Source: Stomatobaculum sp. (GTDB taxonomy: Bacteria > Bacillota_A > Clostridia > Lachnospirales > Lachnospiraceae). From it: a stretch of 64,000 bases of DNA. Shown here piece by piece: positions 9,462-18,033 of this stretch. The first letter of the stretch is position 1. Each line of letters begins with the position of its first letter. The translations under genes and the position numbers were made by a program. The DNA lies in contig JAFSYO010000134.1 of the NCBI GenBank assembly GCA_017449925.1, forward strand, positions 58,647 through 122,646. The letters run 5' to 3'. Below the pieces are notes generated by a model, which ran no database searches, had not been told where the DNA came from, and saw only the letters and a list, made by a program, of their open reading frames with translations.

Positions 9462-9824
9462 TCAGTGGTCCAACGGGCCATTGTTCCGGGGTCCGAAGAA
9501 CCGGTCGAACATGCTTCTGCTCTTCCCGGTCTTCATGGAACGCATTAACCCCCTCAGATCCATAGGTTTCAGTTCCTCACTCTCTGTGTGTGAGGCGCCC
9601 TCGGGATGATGATAGGAACAATCTGTTTCATCCTTGGGGTGCCGCCGGTTCAGAAGGGTGCTCTTCCGGTCTCCGGCATGGAATTCGCACATCACGTCGG
9701 GCGCGGAATGCGCTTTGTTCAGGTAGATGCCCTCCCGGAGGATCAGCGGATTCTTCCGCATGGCCTTGCAGACCGGGCAGAAGGAACCGATCAGTTCGTG
9801 GTCGCAGATCGGGCAAAGTTTCAT
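9462..9824 (-). CDS. Small zinc-ribbon protein of unknown function
   Basis: A 120-residue cytosolic protein. The N-terminus carries CPIC (C4, C7) and CPVC (C16, C19), a two-knuckle zinc ribbon, followed by a hydrophilic His-rich segment and an Arg-rich tail. Its ATG overlaps the aminotransferase stop (TGATG), so the two are coupled. No function is recognised. The SPFH gene follows after 44 bases. Confidence 0.75.
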   Translation of the reverse strand: MKLCPICDHELIGSFCPVCKAMRKNPLILREGIYLNKAHSAPDVMCEFHAGDRKSTLLNRRHPKDETDCSYHHPEGASHTESEELKPMDLRGLMRSMKTGKSRSMFDRFFGPRNNGPLDH

Positions 9825-11131
9825 CAGGCCTGCCCTCCTTCCTCCATTCCGGCAAGCAGTTTCTCTACGCTTACATATTTCACCACCAGCGCGAACAGCC
9901 TGGCCGCCGTCTTCAGATCGGAAAGCGGCGGGAAGGACGGCGCGACGCGGATGTTGGAATCGAAGGGATCCCTGCCGTAGGGCCAGGTAGCGCCTGCGTT
10001 AGTCATGATCACGCCCGCCTTGGCGCAGCGGGACACGATCTCTTTTGCGCATCCCTGCATGGAATCAAAGGAGATGAAATAGCCGCCCTTCGGCTTTGTC
10101 CAGGTGCCGATGCCCAGGCCGCCCAGCTCTTCCTCCAGGATCTCCTCCACCGCCTCGAACTTCGGGCGGAGAATATCCGCGTGCTTCCGCATGTGCTCCG
10201 TCATGCCGTGGATGTCCTTGAAGAAACGGACGTGGCGCAGCTGGTTCACCTTGTCGTGGCCGATGGTCTGAATCTTCAGCTGTCTCTTGATGTCCTCCAG
10301 GTTATTCAAAGACGCCGCCAGGGCCGCCACGCCGGAACCCGGGAAGCTGATCTTTGACGTGGAGGCAAACTTGTAGACCAGGTCGGGATTGCCGGCTCTT
10401 TTGCACTCCAGCAGGATCTCGATCAGGTGGTCCTGATCGTGGTCATACAGGTGATGGATCGTGTAGGCGTTGTCCCAGTAGATCCGGAAATCCGGAGCCG
10501 CGGGCTTCAGTCTCGCGAAGCGGCGCACCGTCTCGTCAGAGTATGAGTTGCCCGTGGGGTTGGAATACTTCGGGACGCACCAGATGCCTTTGACAGAGGG
10601 ATCCTCGGAGACCATTTTTTCCACGATATCCATATCCGGACCGGTGGGAAGCATGGGGACCGGGACATTCTGAATGCCGAAATACTCGGTGATGGCAAAG
10701 TGACGGTCGTATCCGGGCACGACACAGAGGAACTTCACCTCGTCCAGCCTGCACCAGGGCGTGTTTCCCATGACGCCGTGGGTGTAGGACCTGGAAACGG
10801 TGTCGTACATCACATTCAGGCTGGAATTGCCGTAGAGGATGATGTGGTCAGGCTGCACCTCCATCATATCCGCGACCAGGTCCAGCGCTTCCGGGATGCC
10901 GGTAAGCACGCCGTAGTTCCGGCAGTCGGTGCCGTCCTCGCTGCGGAGCTCGGTCTCGCTGTTCAGCACATCCAGCAGTCCCATCGAGAGGTCCAGCTGC
11001 TCTGTGCAGGGCTTGCCTCTGGACATATTGAGCTTCAGGTCCATGGCCTGCATTTTTCTGTATTCCGTCTTCAGGTGTTTATGAAGGGCCTGAAGTTCTT
11101 CTCTGGTAAGTTCAGCGTATGGTTTCTTCAT
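9824..11131 (-). CDS. PLP-dependent aspartate-type aminotransferase
   Basis: 435 residues of the large aminotransferase subfamily with MocR-like fold (Pfam Asp_aminotransf type). It has NMSRGKP near residue 37, the PKYSNPTGNSYSDE substrate/PLP segment, and the FASTSKISFPGSGVAA segment with the PLP-binding lysine. The start chosen is the ATG at 11129-11131, five bases after AAGGAG; an upstream in-frame reading lacks a ribosome site. It probably transfers the amino group between aspartate or alanine and 2-oxoglutarate. It has its own promoter and is coupled to the zinc-ribbon gene. Confidence 0.88.
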   Translation of the reverse strand: MKKPYAELTREELQALHKHLKTEYRKMQAMDLKLNMSRGKPCTEQLDLSMGLLDVLNSETELRSEDGTDCRNYGVLTGIPEALDLVADMMEVQPDHIILYGNSSLNVMYDTVSRSYTHGVMGNTPWCRLDEVKFLCVVPGYDRHFAITEYFGIQNVPVPMLPTGPDMDIVEKMVSEDPSVKGIWCVPKYSNPTGNSYSDETVRRFARLKPAAPDFRIYWDNAYTIHHLYDHDQDHLIEILLECKRAGNPDLVYKFASTSKISFPGSGVAALAASLNNLEDIKRQLKIQTIGHDKVNQLRHVRFFKDIHGMTEHMRKHADILRPKFEAVEEILEEELGGLGIGTWTKPKGGYFISFDSMQGCAKEIVSRCAKAGVIMTNAGATWPYGRDPFDSNIRVAPSFPPLSDLKTAARLFALVVKYVSVEKLLAGMEEGGQA

Positions 11132-11168
11132 GAATACTCCTTTTTCATGTCCTGAAATGTAACACTTT

Positions 11169-11197
11169 ATTTTAGCATTCCGGCCCACTAACTGCAA
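11169..11197 (-). promoter_or_regulatory. sigma-70 promoter of the aminotransferase operon
   Basis: TTGCAG (11192-11197), 17 bases, TAAAAT (11169-11174) on the minus strand, just downstream of the tyrS terminator. Confidence 0.75.
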
Positions 11198-11201
11198 CCG
11201 G

Positions 11202-11239
11202 AAGAAAACTTTAGGGCAGCTTCTGTACGGAAGCCGCCC
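11202..11239 (-). terminator. Intrinsic terminator after tyrS
   Basis: GGGCGGCTTC and GAAGCTGCCC pair around a six-base loop (11214-11239), followed by TAAAGTTTTCTT on the minus strand. Confidence 0.8.
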
Positions 11240-11255
11240 TGTTTCAGTCCGCCGC

Positions 11256-12497
11256 TCAGCGGACCACTTTGATGAAGTTCTTCTTTCCGCGCTTCACAAG
11301 CTTTCCTTCGCCGGAGAAATCCTCCGCGGCATAGCTCGTGTTGATATCCTTCACTGCCTCGCCGTCCACGCTGACGCCGCCCTGCTGGACGTTTCTTCTC
11401 GCATCCGAACGGGACGGGCAGAGTCCGCAGGCCACAAGCACTCCGAGAATATCGATCCTGCCGTCCTTCAGGTCTGCATCCGCAAGGGTATAGGAAGGAA
11501 TATTCGCGCTGGCTGCGCCGCCGCCGAAGAGCGCGCGGCTGGCTTCTCTCGCCTTCTTCGCTTCCTCTTCGCCGTGCACCAGCGTAGTCAGTTCCATGGC
11601 AAGGATGTCCTTCGCCTCGTTCAGCTGGGCTCCCTCCCACTTGTCCATCTCGTCGATCTGCTCGATGGGCAGGAAAGTCAGCATGCGGAGACACTTCAGC
11701 ACGTCTGCATCGCCCACGTTTCTCCAGTACTGGTAGAAATCATAGGGAGAAGTCTTCGCGGGATCCAGCCAGACTGCGCCGCCCACGGTCTTGCCCATCT
11801 TCTTCCCTTCGGAGTTCAGAAGGAGGGTGATGGTCATGGCCTCGGCCTTGTCCTCCATGTCCTGTCCCAGTTTCTTGCGGATCAGCTCCCGGCCCGCCAG
11901 CATGTTGCTCCACTGGTCGTCGCCGCCGAACTGCATGTTGCAGCCGTACTTCTCGTACAGGCACAGGAAGTCGTAAGCCTGCATGATCATGTAGTTGAAC
12001 TCCAGGAAGGACAGTCCCTTCTCCATTCTCTGCTTGTAGCACTCCGCCCGCAGCATGTTGTTCACGGAGAAGCAGGGGCCCACGTCCCGGATGAACTCAA
12101 TGTAATTCAGGTTCCGGAGCCAGTCGGCGTTGTTCACCATCATGGCCTTGCCCTCACCGAACTCGATAAAGCGGCTCATCTGCTTTTTAAAGCACTCGCA
12201 GTTCCGGTCGATGGTCTCCACCGTCATCATGGTCCGCATATCCGTGCGGCCGGAGGGATCTCCGATCATTCCGGTGCCGCCGCCCACCAGGGCGATGGGG
12301 CGGTTACCGGCCATCTGCAGGCGCTTCATCAGGCAGAGCGCCATAAAATGGCCGACGTGGAGACTGTCCGCCGTGGGATCGAAGCCAATGTAGAAGACGG
12401 CTTTTCCGGCGTTGACCATTTCCCTGACTTTATCTTCGTTCGTGACCTGCGCGATCAGACCGCGGGCCTTCAGTTCTTCATAGCACTGCATATTCAA
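11256..12497 (-). CDS. tyrS: Tyrosyl-tRNA synthetase
   Basis: A 413-residue class I synthetase charging tRNA-Tyr. The HIGH-type motif is HVGH (47-50), the KMSKS-type loop is KMGKT (233-237), and a C-terminal S4 RNA-binding domain occupies about 345-413. The length and motifs are those of the bacterial TyrRS form. No T-box leader precedes it: only 75 bases separate it from the HAD gene, with which it is probably co-transcribed. Confidence 0.97.
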   Translation of the reverse strand: MNMQCYEELKARGLIAQVTNEDKVREMVNAGKAVFYIGFDPTADSLHVGHFMALCLMKRLQMAGNRPIALVGGGTGMIGDPSGRTDMRTMMTVETIDRNCECFKKQMSRFIEFGEGKAMMVNNADWLRNLNYIEFIRDVGPCFSVNNMLRAECYKQRMEKGLSFLEFNYMIMQAYDFLCLYEKYGCNMQFGGDDQWSNMLAGRELIRKKLGQDMEDKAEAMTITLLLNSEGKKMGKTVGGAVWLDPAKTSPYDFYQYWRNVGDADVLKCLRMLTFLPIEQIDEMDKWEGAQLNEAKDILAMELTTLVHGEEEAKKAREASRALFGGGAASANIPSYTLADADLKDGRIDILGVLVACGLCPSRSDARRNVQQGGVSVDGEAVKDINTSYAAEDFSGEGKLVKRGKKNFIKVVR

Positions 12498-12572
12498 CCT
12501 CTCTTGTTAATCTTTTTCCTTCTGTTTCCGTACCTTTTCTGTTATCCATCTCCGGCTTCAAAAGGAGAAAGA

Positions 12573-13253
12573 TCAGTCGTATCCCTGAATGGTAACCAGG
12601 AGTTCCATGGCCTCCAGGAGACTGCCGCAGACGGCGGTGCTTAAACTCCTCAGCTCTTCCGTCGGCGGAACGGTGTCCGGCACCATAATTACCTGGCATC
12701 CTGCGGCATGGCCTGCTTTGACCCCGTTGGGGCTGTCCTCGAACACGATGCAGTCCTCAGGACGGATGCCCAGCTTGTCTGCACCAAGAAGGAATACATC
12801 CGGCGCGGGCTTGGAGTGCTCCGGTTCTGTTCCCGTGACGGAAGCGTCGAAATCAAAGGGGATGCCGGCGATCCGGAACTCATCGACGATGGTTTCCAGA
12901 GTTGTGGAGGAACAGAGAGCCTTCGGGATCCCCTTCTCCTTCAGCCAGGCGGAAAGCTCGCGGTAACCTTCCTTGACCGGAAGGCCGTGCTCCTTGTAGT
13001 ACTGCTGGCAGAAATTTCTCCGGGCGTTCCTGAGGGCCTGATAATCCACTGTCCCGTGGAACTTTTCCTGAAACTGTTTCCGCTGAAAATCCGTGTTGGC
13101 GCCCCGGAGCGAGACCAGGAACTCTTCCTCCGGCACGATGCCGATGTCGCCGAAAACAGCGTGCCATCCGAGGATGTGCACGCGCTCCGTGTCCAGTATG
13201 ATCCCGTCCATGTCGAAGAGGACGGCTTTAAAAGGCTTCAGTGTTTTCTTCAT
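12573..13253 (-). CDS. HAD-superfamily phosphatase / phosphoglucomutase-like hydrolase
   Basis: About 227 residues starting at MKKTLKPFKA. Motif I is DMDG (D14, D16), with a helical cap (about 25-95), motif II SSTT, motif III lysine (SKPAPD) and motif IV EDS. This is the subfamily I cap-1 architecture shared by beta-phosphoglucomutase, phosphoglycolate phosphatase and sugar-phosphatases. The Asp two residues after the nucleophile is kept, so catalysis is expected. The substrate is unknown; the galK/galT neighbourhood makes a sugar phosphate plausible. A TTG 60 bases upstream is an alternative start, and neither has a strong ribosome site. Confidence 0.85.
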   Translation of the reverse strand: MKKTLKPFKAVLFDMDGIILDTERVHILGWHAVFGDIGIVPEEEFLVSLRGANTDFQRKQFQEKFHGTVDYQALRNARRNFCQQYYKEHGLPVKEGYRELSAWLKEKGIPKALCSSTTLETIVDEFRIAGIPFDFDASVTGTEPEHSKPAPDVFLLGADKLGIRPEDCIVFEDSPNGVKAGHAAGCQVIMVPDTVPPTEELRSLSTAVCGSLLEAMELLVTIQGYD

Positions 13254-13293
13254 AATCGTTGATTCTACCACAGGCGGCTTTCCTGCGTCAACA

Positions 13294-13998
13294 TCACGGC
13301 ATCTGGAATTCAAAGCGCATCCAGCCGTTCTCGATGATCATGGCGGTCAGGGGACCGCCGAAACCGCAGCCGGTGTTCATGGCGATGAGGCCGGTCTTCG
13401 GAAGCTCGAACCAGGTCCCGTAGGCGGGGTGAAAGCGGCTTTCACCCCCGTATCCGTCCAGGTACGCGGGCGCATCCAGCTGGGTGTGTCCCACCACAGC
13501 CAGCTTCCCGCTGTAATCGTTGTAGGTCACGGCGTCGCCGCCCCAGATAAAGGTGTCCTCCATGTTGTTCCAGGCGATCTCGTCCCGGATGTCGGCGTGG
13601 ACACAGATAAAGTCGTCAGACTCGTACCAGCGCCGGGTGTTGTCCCTCAGCCATACCGCGGTCTTGCCCAGGCTGATCCGCCTGTCGTTGAAGGCCTTTG
13701 CCGTCTCTTTCCCGCCGTTCTGGCGCCACAGCACCTTTCCGGCGATCTGCCCCCGCTTCAGGAGCTCCGCGTCCATGAACATCTGCTCATGCTCTCCGCA
13801 GATATACACGAAACGGTCCTTCATCTCCTCATGGTAATTCCTGGCCATGATATAGGCCCCGCAGGGATCCGGGCCGCAGTCCATCACGTCTCCCAGGAAG
13901 ATCAGCGTATTTTCACGTTTGTCAAATCCGATCTTCTCCAGCAGGCTGCGGCAGGTCTCCGTATGGCCGCTGATGTCCGAAACGATGACTGTCCTCAT
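13294..13998 (-). CDS. Calcineurin-like metallophosphoesterase
   Basis: About 234 residues, from the ATG at 13996-13998 behind GGAAGGAAAG. Metal-binding motifs of the PPP/ApaH type are SDISGH (D8, H12), LGDVMD (about 35-40) and CGEHE (GNHE variant with Glu for Asn, about 67-71), plus GHTQLD near the C-terminus. It could hydrolyse phosphoproteins or dinucleoside polyphosphates; specificity is not readable. The Asn-to-Glu change in the catalytic GNHE motif is unusual. It lies between galT and the HAD phosphatase, 40 bases from each. Confidence 0.85.
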   Translation of the reverse strand: MRTVIVSDISGHTETCRSLLEKIGFDKRENTLIFLGDVMDCGPDPCGAYIMARNYHEEMKDRFVYICGEHEQMFMDAELLKRGQIAGKVLWRQNGGKETAKAFNDRRISLGKTAVWLRDNTRRWYESDDFICVHADIRDEIAWNNMEDTFIWGGDAVTYNDYSGKLAVVGHTQLDAPAYLDGYGGESRFHPAYGTWFELPKTGLIAMNTGCGFGGPLTAMIIENGWMRFEFQMP

Positions 13999-14035
13999 GA
14001 AATGCTTTCCTTCCTTCCAAAAATTCAAGTCCCGT

Positions 14036-15619
14036 TTACCGGACCGATTTCACGAACCGCAGGAATGCCCTGCGGCCTTCTTCCGTCCTCTTGTAGACGC
14101 CTGCATTCTCCAGCACGTGCAGGAACACTTCACCGGTCTCCTGCTTCAGGATCTCCATCACGTTGTCCCCGCTGATGTCTGCATGTTTTTCCCGGATCTG
14201 TCCAACCCAGTCAGCGTGCTTTTCCGTCTTTTCATTGGCGCGGATCATCTCATCCGTGTCGCCCCGGAGCAGCTGTTCCTTCAGAAGCTCCATCTCCTCC
14301 CGCAGTCTTGCGGGCAGGACGGCGAGGCCCATCACCTCGATCAGGCCGATGTTCTCTTTTTTGCTATGATGATACTCGCTGTGGGGATGATAGACTCCCA
14401 GCGGATGCTCCTCCGTCGTCAGGTTGTTCCGGAGCACCAGGTCCAGCTCGAAGTTCTCCCCCCGCTTTCTGGCGATGGGAGTGATGGTGTTGTGAGGAAC
14501 ACCATCCGTCTCGGCGAAGATCTGCGCTGATTCATCCGTATAGCCTCTCCAGGCTGCCAGGATCCGGTCCGCGAGCTCGATGATCCGGTCCGTATCCTTT
14601 CCGGACAGCCGGATCACCGACATGGGCCAGCGGACAATGCCGCTCTCAATGTCTTCGAACCCGGGCATCACGAAGGTCTCTTCCACCGGAGCCTTCGCCA
14701 TGGGGAACTCATAGCGGCCGCCCTGGAAGTGATCGTGGCTCAGAATGGAGCCGCCTACGATCGGAAGGTCCGCGTTGGAGCCCACAAAGTAGTGGGGGAA
14801 CTGCTTCACGAAATCAAAAAGCTTGCAGAAAGCATTGTGATCGATCCGCATGGGCGTATGCTTTCCGTTGAAGACGATGCAGTGCTCGTTGTAATACACA
14901 TAGGGAGAATACTGGAATCCCCACCGGGTCCCCTGGATGGTCACCGGGATGATGCGGTGGTTCTCCCTGGCCGGGTGATCCGCTCTGCCGGCGTAGCCCT
15001 CATTCTCAAGACAGAGCTGGCACTTCGGGTAGGAGACCGACTTTGCCTTGCCGGCGGCAGCGATGGCTTTGGGATCCTTTTCCGGCTTGGAGAGATTGAT
15101 GGTGATGTCCAGATCTCCGTATTCCGTTGTTGTTTTCCACTTCATGTCGCGGCGCACGCGGTAGCGCCGGATATAGTCCGTATTGCGGGAAAAACTGTAG
15201 TACCAGTCTGTCGCCGCCTCAGGTCCTTTGTCCCGCACGATATCCCGGAAAGTGCGGATCACCTCCGAGGGCCGCGCTGTCATGGCACCCATCAGCGCGG
15301 TGTCGAACAGATCCCGGAACACCACACTGTCTCCGGCGCACTTTCCGCTTTTGACAGCCTCGTCCGTCAGCCGCTTCAGGACCGTCTCCAGAAAGCTCCC
15401 GTTTTCGATCTCTTCCTCCGAGATCTCGCAGGAAGCCCGGATCACATCCTCCTCGCTTCCCTCAAAGGAGTCCATGCCCATCTCCTTCAGGAGGGCATTC
15501 ACAGTAAAGATCACATCTTCCTCATTGATCAGGCCGGTCCTGAGGCCGTAGGCCGCAAGGAACATCAAGGCACTCTGCACTTCGGAACAGCTTCCTCCAA
15601 TCATTCCTGCATTCAGCAT
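14036..15619 (-). CDS. galT: Galactose-1-phosphate uridylyltransferase (Firmicutes GalT, type 2)
   Basis: A 527-residue Leloir-pathway enzyme exchanging UMP between UDP-glucose and galactose 1-phosphate. It belongs to the long Gram-positive GalT family, with the GGSILSHDHFQGG histidine motif in the middle and GVYHPHSEYHH further on. It lies 11 bases after galK, with which it forms one operon. galE and galM are not in the window. Confidence 0.95.
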   Translation of the reverse strand: MLNAGMIGGSCSEVQSALMFLAAYGLRTGLINEEDVIFTVNALLKEMGMDSFEGSEEDVIRASCEISEEEIENGSFLETVLKRLTDEAVKSGKCAGDSVVFRDLFDTALMGAMTARPSEVIRTFRDIVRDKGPEAATDWYYSFSRNTDYIRRYRVRRDMKWKTTTEYGDLDITINLSKPEKDPKAIAAAGKAKSVSYPKCQLCLENEGYAGRADHPARENHRIIPVTIQGTRWGFQYSPYVYYNEHCIVFNGKHTPMRIDHNAFCKLFDFVKQFPHYFVGSNADLPIVGGSILSHDHFQGGRYEFPMAKAPVEETFVMPGFEDIESGIVRWPMSVIRLSGKDTDRIIELADRILAAWRGYTDESAQIFAETDGVPHNTITPIARKRGENFELDLVLRNNLTTEEHPLGVYHPHSEYHHSKKENIGLIEVMGLAVLPARLREEMELLKEQLLRGDTDEMIRANEKTEKHADWVGQIREKHADISGDNVMEILKQETGEVFLHVLENAGVYKRTEEGRRAFLRFVKSVR

Positions 15620-15630
15620 ACCCGCCTCCT

Positions 15631-16815
15631 TCAGTCCAGACGGCGGGGTCCGCCGCCGATCTCAACGACATAAAAACTCGCAGGATATCCGATCCTCTTC
15701 TGATATCCTTCACCCACCTGTTTCCGGAAATTCTCAACGGCATCATCCTCCACGATGGACACAGTACAGCCGCCGAAACCGCCGCCGGTCATGCGGGAAC
15801 CGATGACGCCCGGACACTTCCAGGCTTCCTCCGCCAGGGTGTCCAGTTCGACCCCGGTCACATCGTAGTCATCCCGAAGGGAAACATGGGACTCGTTCAT
15901 CAGTTTTCCGAACCTGTTCAGATCCCCTGCTTTCAGCGCGCTGACCGCTTCCAGGGTGCGGATGTTCTCATAGACCGCGTGTTTCGCCTTCCTCCGGCGG
16001 TCCGGATCCTGAATGGCGTCTTTGTATTTTTCAAATTCCTCCGCGGAAAGGTCTCCCAGCGCATTGATCTTCACCACGGTCTGCAGTTCTGAAAGCGCCT
16101 TCTCGCAGGCGCTGCGGCGGGCGTTGTACTGGGAATCCGTGAGCTTGTGCTTCTTATTTGTGTTGGTGATAATGATCTTCTTTCCCTGCAGCACCACCGG
16201 CACATACTCGAAGCTGAGATCCGCCGTGTTAAGGAACACCGCGCTGTCCTTCTTTCCCATGGCAGAGGCGAACTGATCCATGATGCCGCAGTTCATGCCG
16301 TTGTAGTTGTTCTCGGAATCCTGGCCGATCAGCGCCAGATCCTGGTTCGTCGCCGTCTCGAATCCGTAGAGATCCCTCACGGCTTCTCCCGTCAGTACCT
16401 CGATGGCAGCGGAGGAAGAAAGGCCGGAGCCATTGGGAATATCCCCGTACACCACATAGTCAAAACCGGAGGAGAGCTTCATGCCCCGCTTCTCGAAGGC
16501 CCAGACGACGCCCTTGGGATAACCGGTCCATCCTCTGTCGGAAAGCGGCCGCATGTCGTCCAGAGAACTCTCGATGATCCCCAGATGCTTGAAGTTGACA
16601 GAGAAAAACCGAAGCTTCCGGTCATTCCTCTTTCTCACCGCCGCATAGGTCCCTACAGTCAGGGCGCAGGGGAACACATGTCCCCCGTTGTAGTCCGTGT
16701 GCTCCCCGATCAGGTTCACCCTTCCCGGGGCGAAATAGGTGCGGATATCGCCGTCCGCGCCGAAAACCTCTCGAAAGTTTTCAAGAACGATCTCTCTCAT
16801 GCTCTTTTCAGACAT
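15631..16815 (-). CDS. galK: Galactokinase
   Basis: 394 residues, starting at MSEKSMREIV behind GAGAGGAAAG. It phosphorylates galactose at C1. The galactokinase signature GRVNLIGEHTDYNGG is at 31-45, the GHMP ATP motif (GSGLSSSAAIEV) in the middle, and the C-terminal MTGGGFGGC motif is intact. An upstream in-frame ATG at 16873-16875 lacks a ribosome site and would overlap the leader. The first gene of galK-galT; a perfect inverted repeat lies in its leader. Confidence 0.95.
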   Translation of the reverse strand: MSEKSMREIVLENFREVFGADGDIRTYFAPGRVNLIGEHTDYNGGHVFPCALTVGTYAAVRKRNDRKLRFFSVNFKHLGIIESSLDDMRPLSDRGWTGYPKGVVWAFEKRGMKLSSGFDYVVYGDIPNGSGLSSSAAIEVLTGEAVRDLYGFETATNQDLALIGQDSENNYNGMNCGIMDQFASAMGKKDSAVFLNTADLSFEYVPVVLQGKKIIITNTNKKHKLTDSQYNARRSACEKALSELQTVVKINALGDLSAEEFEKYKDAIQDPDRRRKAKHAVYENIRTLEAVSALKAGDLNRFGKLMNESHVSLRDDYDVTGVELDTLAEEAWKCPGVIGSRMTGGGFGGCTVSIVEDDAVENFRKQVGEGYQKRIGYPASFYVVEIGGGPRRLD

Positions 16816-16860
16816 GCTTTCCTCTCTTTCTGAATAATGTATAGGGACTGTATATTCACA

Positions 16861-16889
16861 AGCTCCGGAACACAAACGGCTCCGGAGCT
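16861..16889. repeat. Inverted repeat between the radical SAM gene and galK
   Basis: AGCTCCGGA and TCCGGAGCT are nine-base perfect arms around an 11-base loop. No T-run follows on either strand, so it is not a standard terminator. It may be an operator, an mRNA processing stem or a weak terminator of the upstream radical SAM operon. Confidence 0.6.
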
Positions 16890-16923
16890 CTTAAGGATCT
16901 GAAACAGAACAGGTCCTGAAGAT

Positions 16924-18033
16924 TCAGAACAGAACATCCCGGAAACACAGCCGCGGCTTGTCCTCGTCATAATCCCAGCTGTGATGCGCGTCTCCGGCAC
17001 AGAAATCCTTTTCCGGACATGCGCGGCAAGTTTCGTTCCGGTCCGAAAGGGGTTTCCGGAACACCTGAAAGCCATGCTTCCACACTTCGGTAAAATCGTC
17101 TTTCAGAATGTTGCCCTGGATCAGTTCCGGTCTGCGCTCGATGTCCAGGCAGGCGGCGATATCGCCGTTCGCCATGATGCTGGCTACATAGATGCCGGCG
17201 CTGCAGATGAAATACCACTCCCGCACTTCATGCTCGTAATCTATGCCCAGATAGTGGCTGCATCCGTACTCCACCGGCATACCCTGAAGTCTTTTTTCCC
17301 TGATGAAGGAAAACAGCCTCCGGTAATCCTCCGGCGTCATCATGAGCTCCGGGTGGCACAAAGCGCGCCCCATGGGCTCCATATTGATCACCCGCCAGGA
17401 ATCGATATCCAGTCCGCACATGATTTCGTAAAGCTGATCCAGCTCCCCGATATTGCCGTGGTGCACCACTGTCGTGACCTGTACCGCCTCGAAGCCGCCT
17501 TCCTTCAGGAGCGCGTTTATGCCGCGCATGGCTCTTTCGTAGGCGCCCGGGGTCTGACGGAAACTGTCGTGGGTCTCCGGAAGTCCGTCGATGCTGACGG
17601 AGACGGTTTTCATCCCGGCCTTTTTCAGCCGCTTTGCCACAGAGTCATCGATCATCGTGCCGTTCGTTGTCATCCCCCAGGAGAATCCGAGCTTCCCGGC
17701 ATAGTCCATGATCTCGAAAAACTCTTTTCTGAGCAGCGGTTCCCCTCCGGTAATGCAGAACATCATCCGCCGGCGGTCGAAATCCTTCCGGATTTTGTCC
17801 ATAAAGCGGTGATAGGTCTCCACCGAAAGCTCTTCCCCCGCGGGGAGGGTCTTTCCGGGGTCGCTGCACCAGCTGCCGCAGTGAAGACAGCGCTCATTGC
17901 AGCGAAGCGTAAGCTCCAGGAACAGCTGCCGGAGATCCGGTTCTCTGTAGAGCTTCTCCCGGTGCTCCTTCAGCAGTTTCATGTGGGCGGTCTTCACCTC
18001 CCGCTTTGTGGCGGGATCGTAAATAATATTCAC
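16924..18033 (-). CDS. Radical SAM/SPASM enzyme, candidate maturase of the YGPP-repeat lipoprotein
   Basis: 369 residues. The radical SAM cluster motif is C45-x3-C49-x2-C52, followed by GGEP (96-99) for SAM binding. The C-terminal half has a SPASM-like set of cysteines for auxiliary iron-sulfur clusters: C258, C277, C295, C336, C339, C345 and C363. The CxxC-x5-C core is intact, but the fourth cysteine expected shortly after C345 is missing. Such enzymes install carbon-carbon, ether or thioether links in ribosomal peptides, or modify proteins. The GTG start overlaps the stop of the YGPP lipoprotein (GTGA) behind GGGGGAG, so the two are translationally coupled. I infer that the lipoprotein is the substrate. 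A heme/cofactor maturase role is an alternative. Confidence 0.9.
   Translation of the reverse strand: MNIIYDPATKREVKTAHMKLLKEHREKLYREPDLRQLFLELTLRCNERCLHCGSWCSDPGKTLPAGEELSVETYHRFMDKIRKDFDRRRMMFCITGGEPLLRKEFFEIMDYAGKLGFSWGMTTNGTMIDDSVAKRLKKAGMKTVSVSIDGLPETHDSFRQTPGAYERAMRGINALLKEGGFEAVQVTTVVHHGNIGELDQLYEIMCGLDIDSWRVINMEPMGRALCHPELMMTPEDYRRLFSFIREKRLQGMPVEYGCSHYLGIDYEHEVREWYFICSAGIYVASIMANGDIAACLDIERRPELIQGNILKDDFTEVWKHGFQVFRKPLSDRNETCRACPEKDFCAGDAHHSWDYDEDKPRLCFRDVLF

Noticed and set aside
12498..12572. T-box leader before tyrS
   Set aside because: The 75-base gap is too short and shows no T-box sequence (AGGGTGGNACCGCG type) or terminator.
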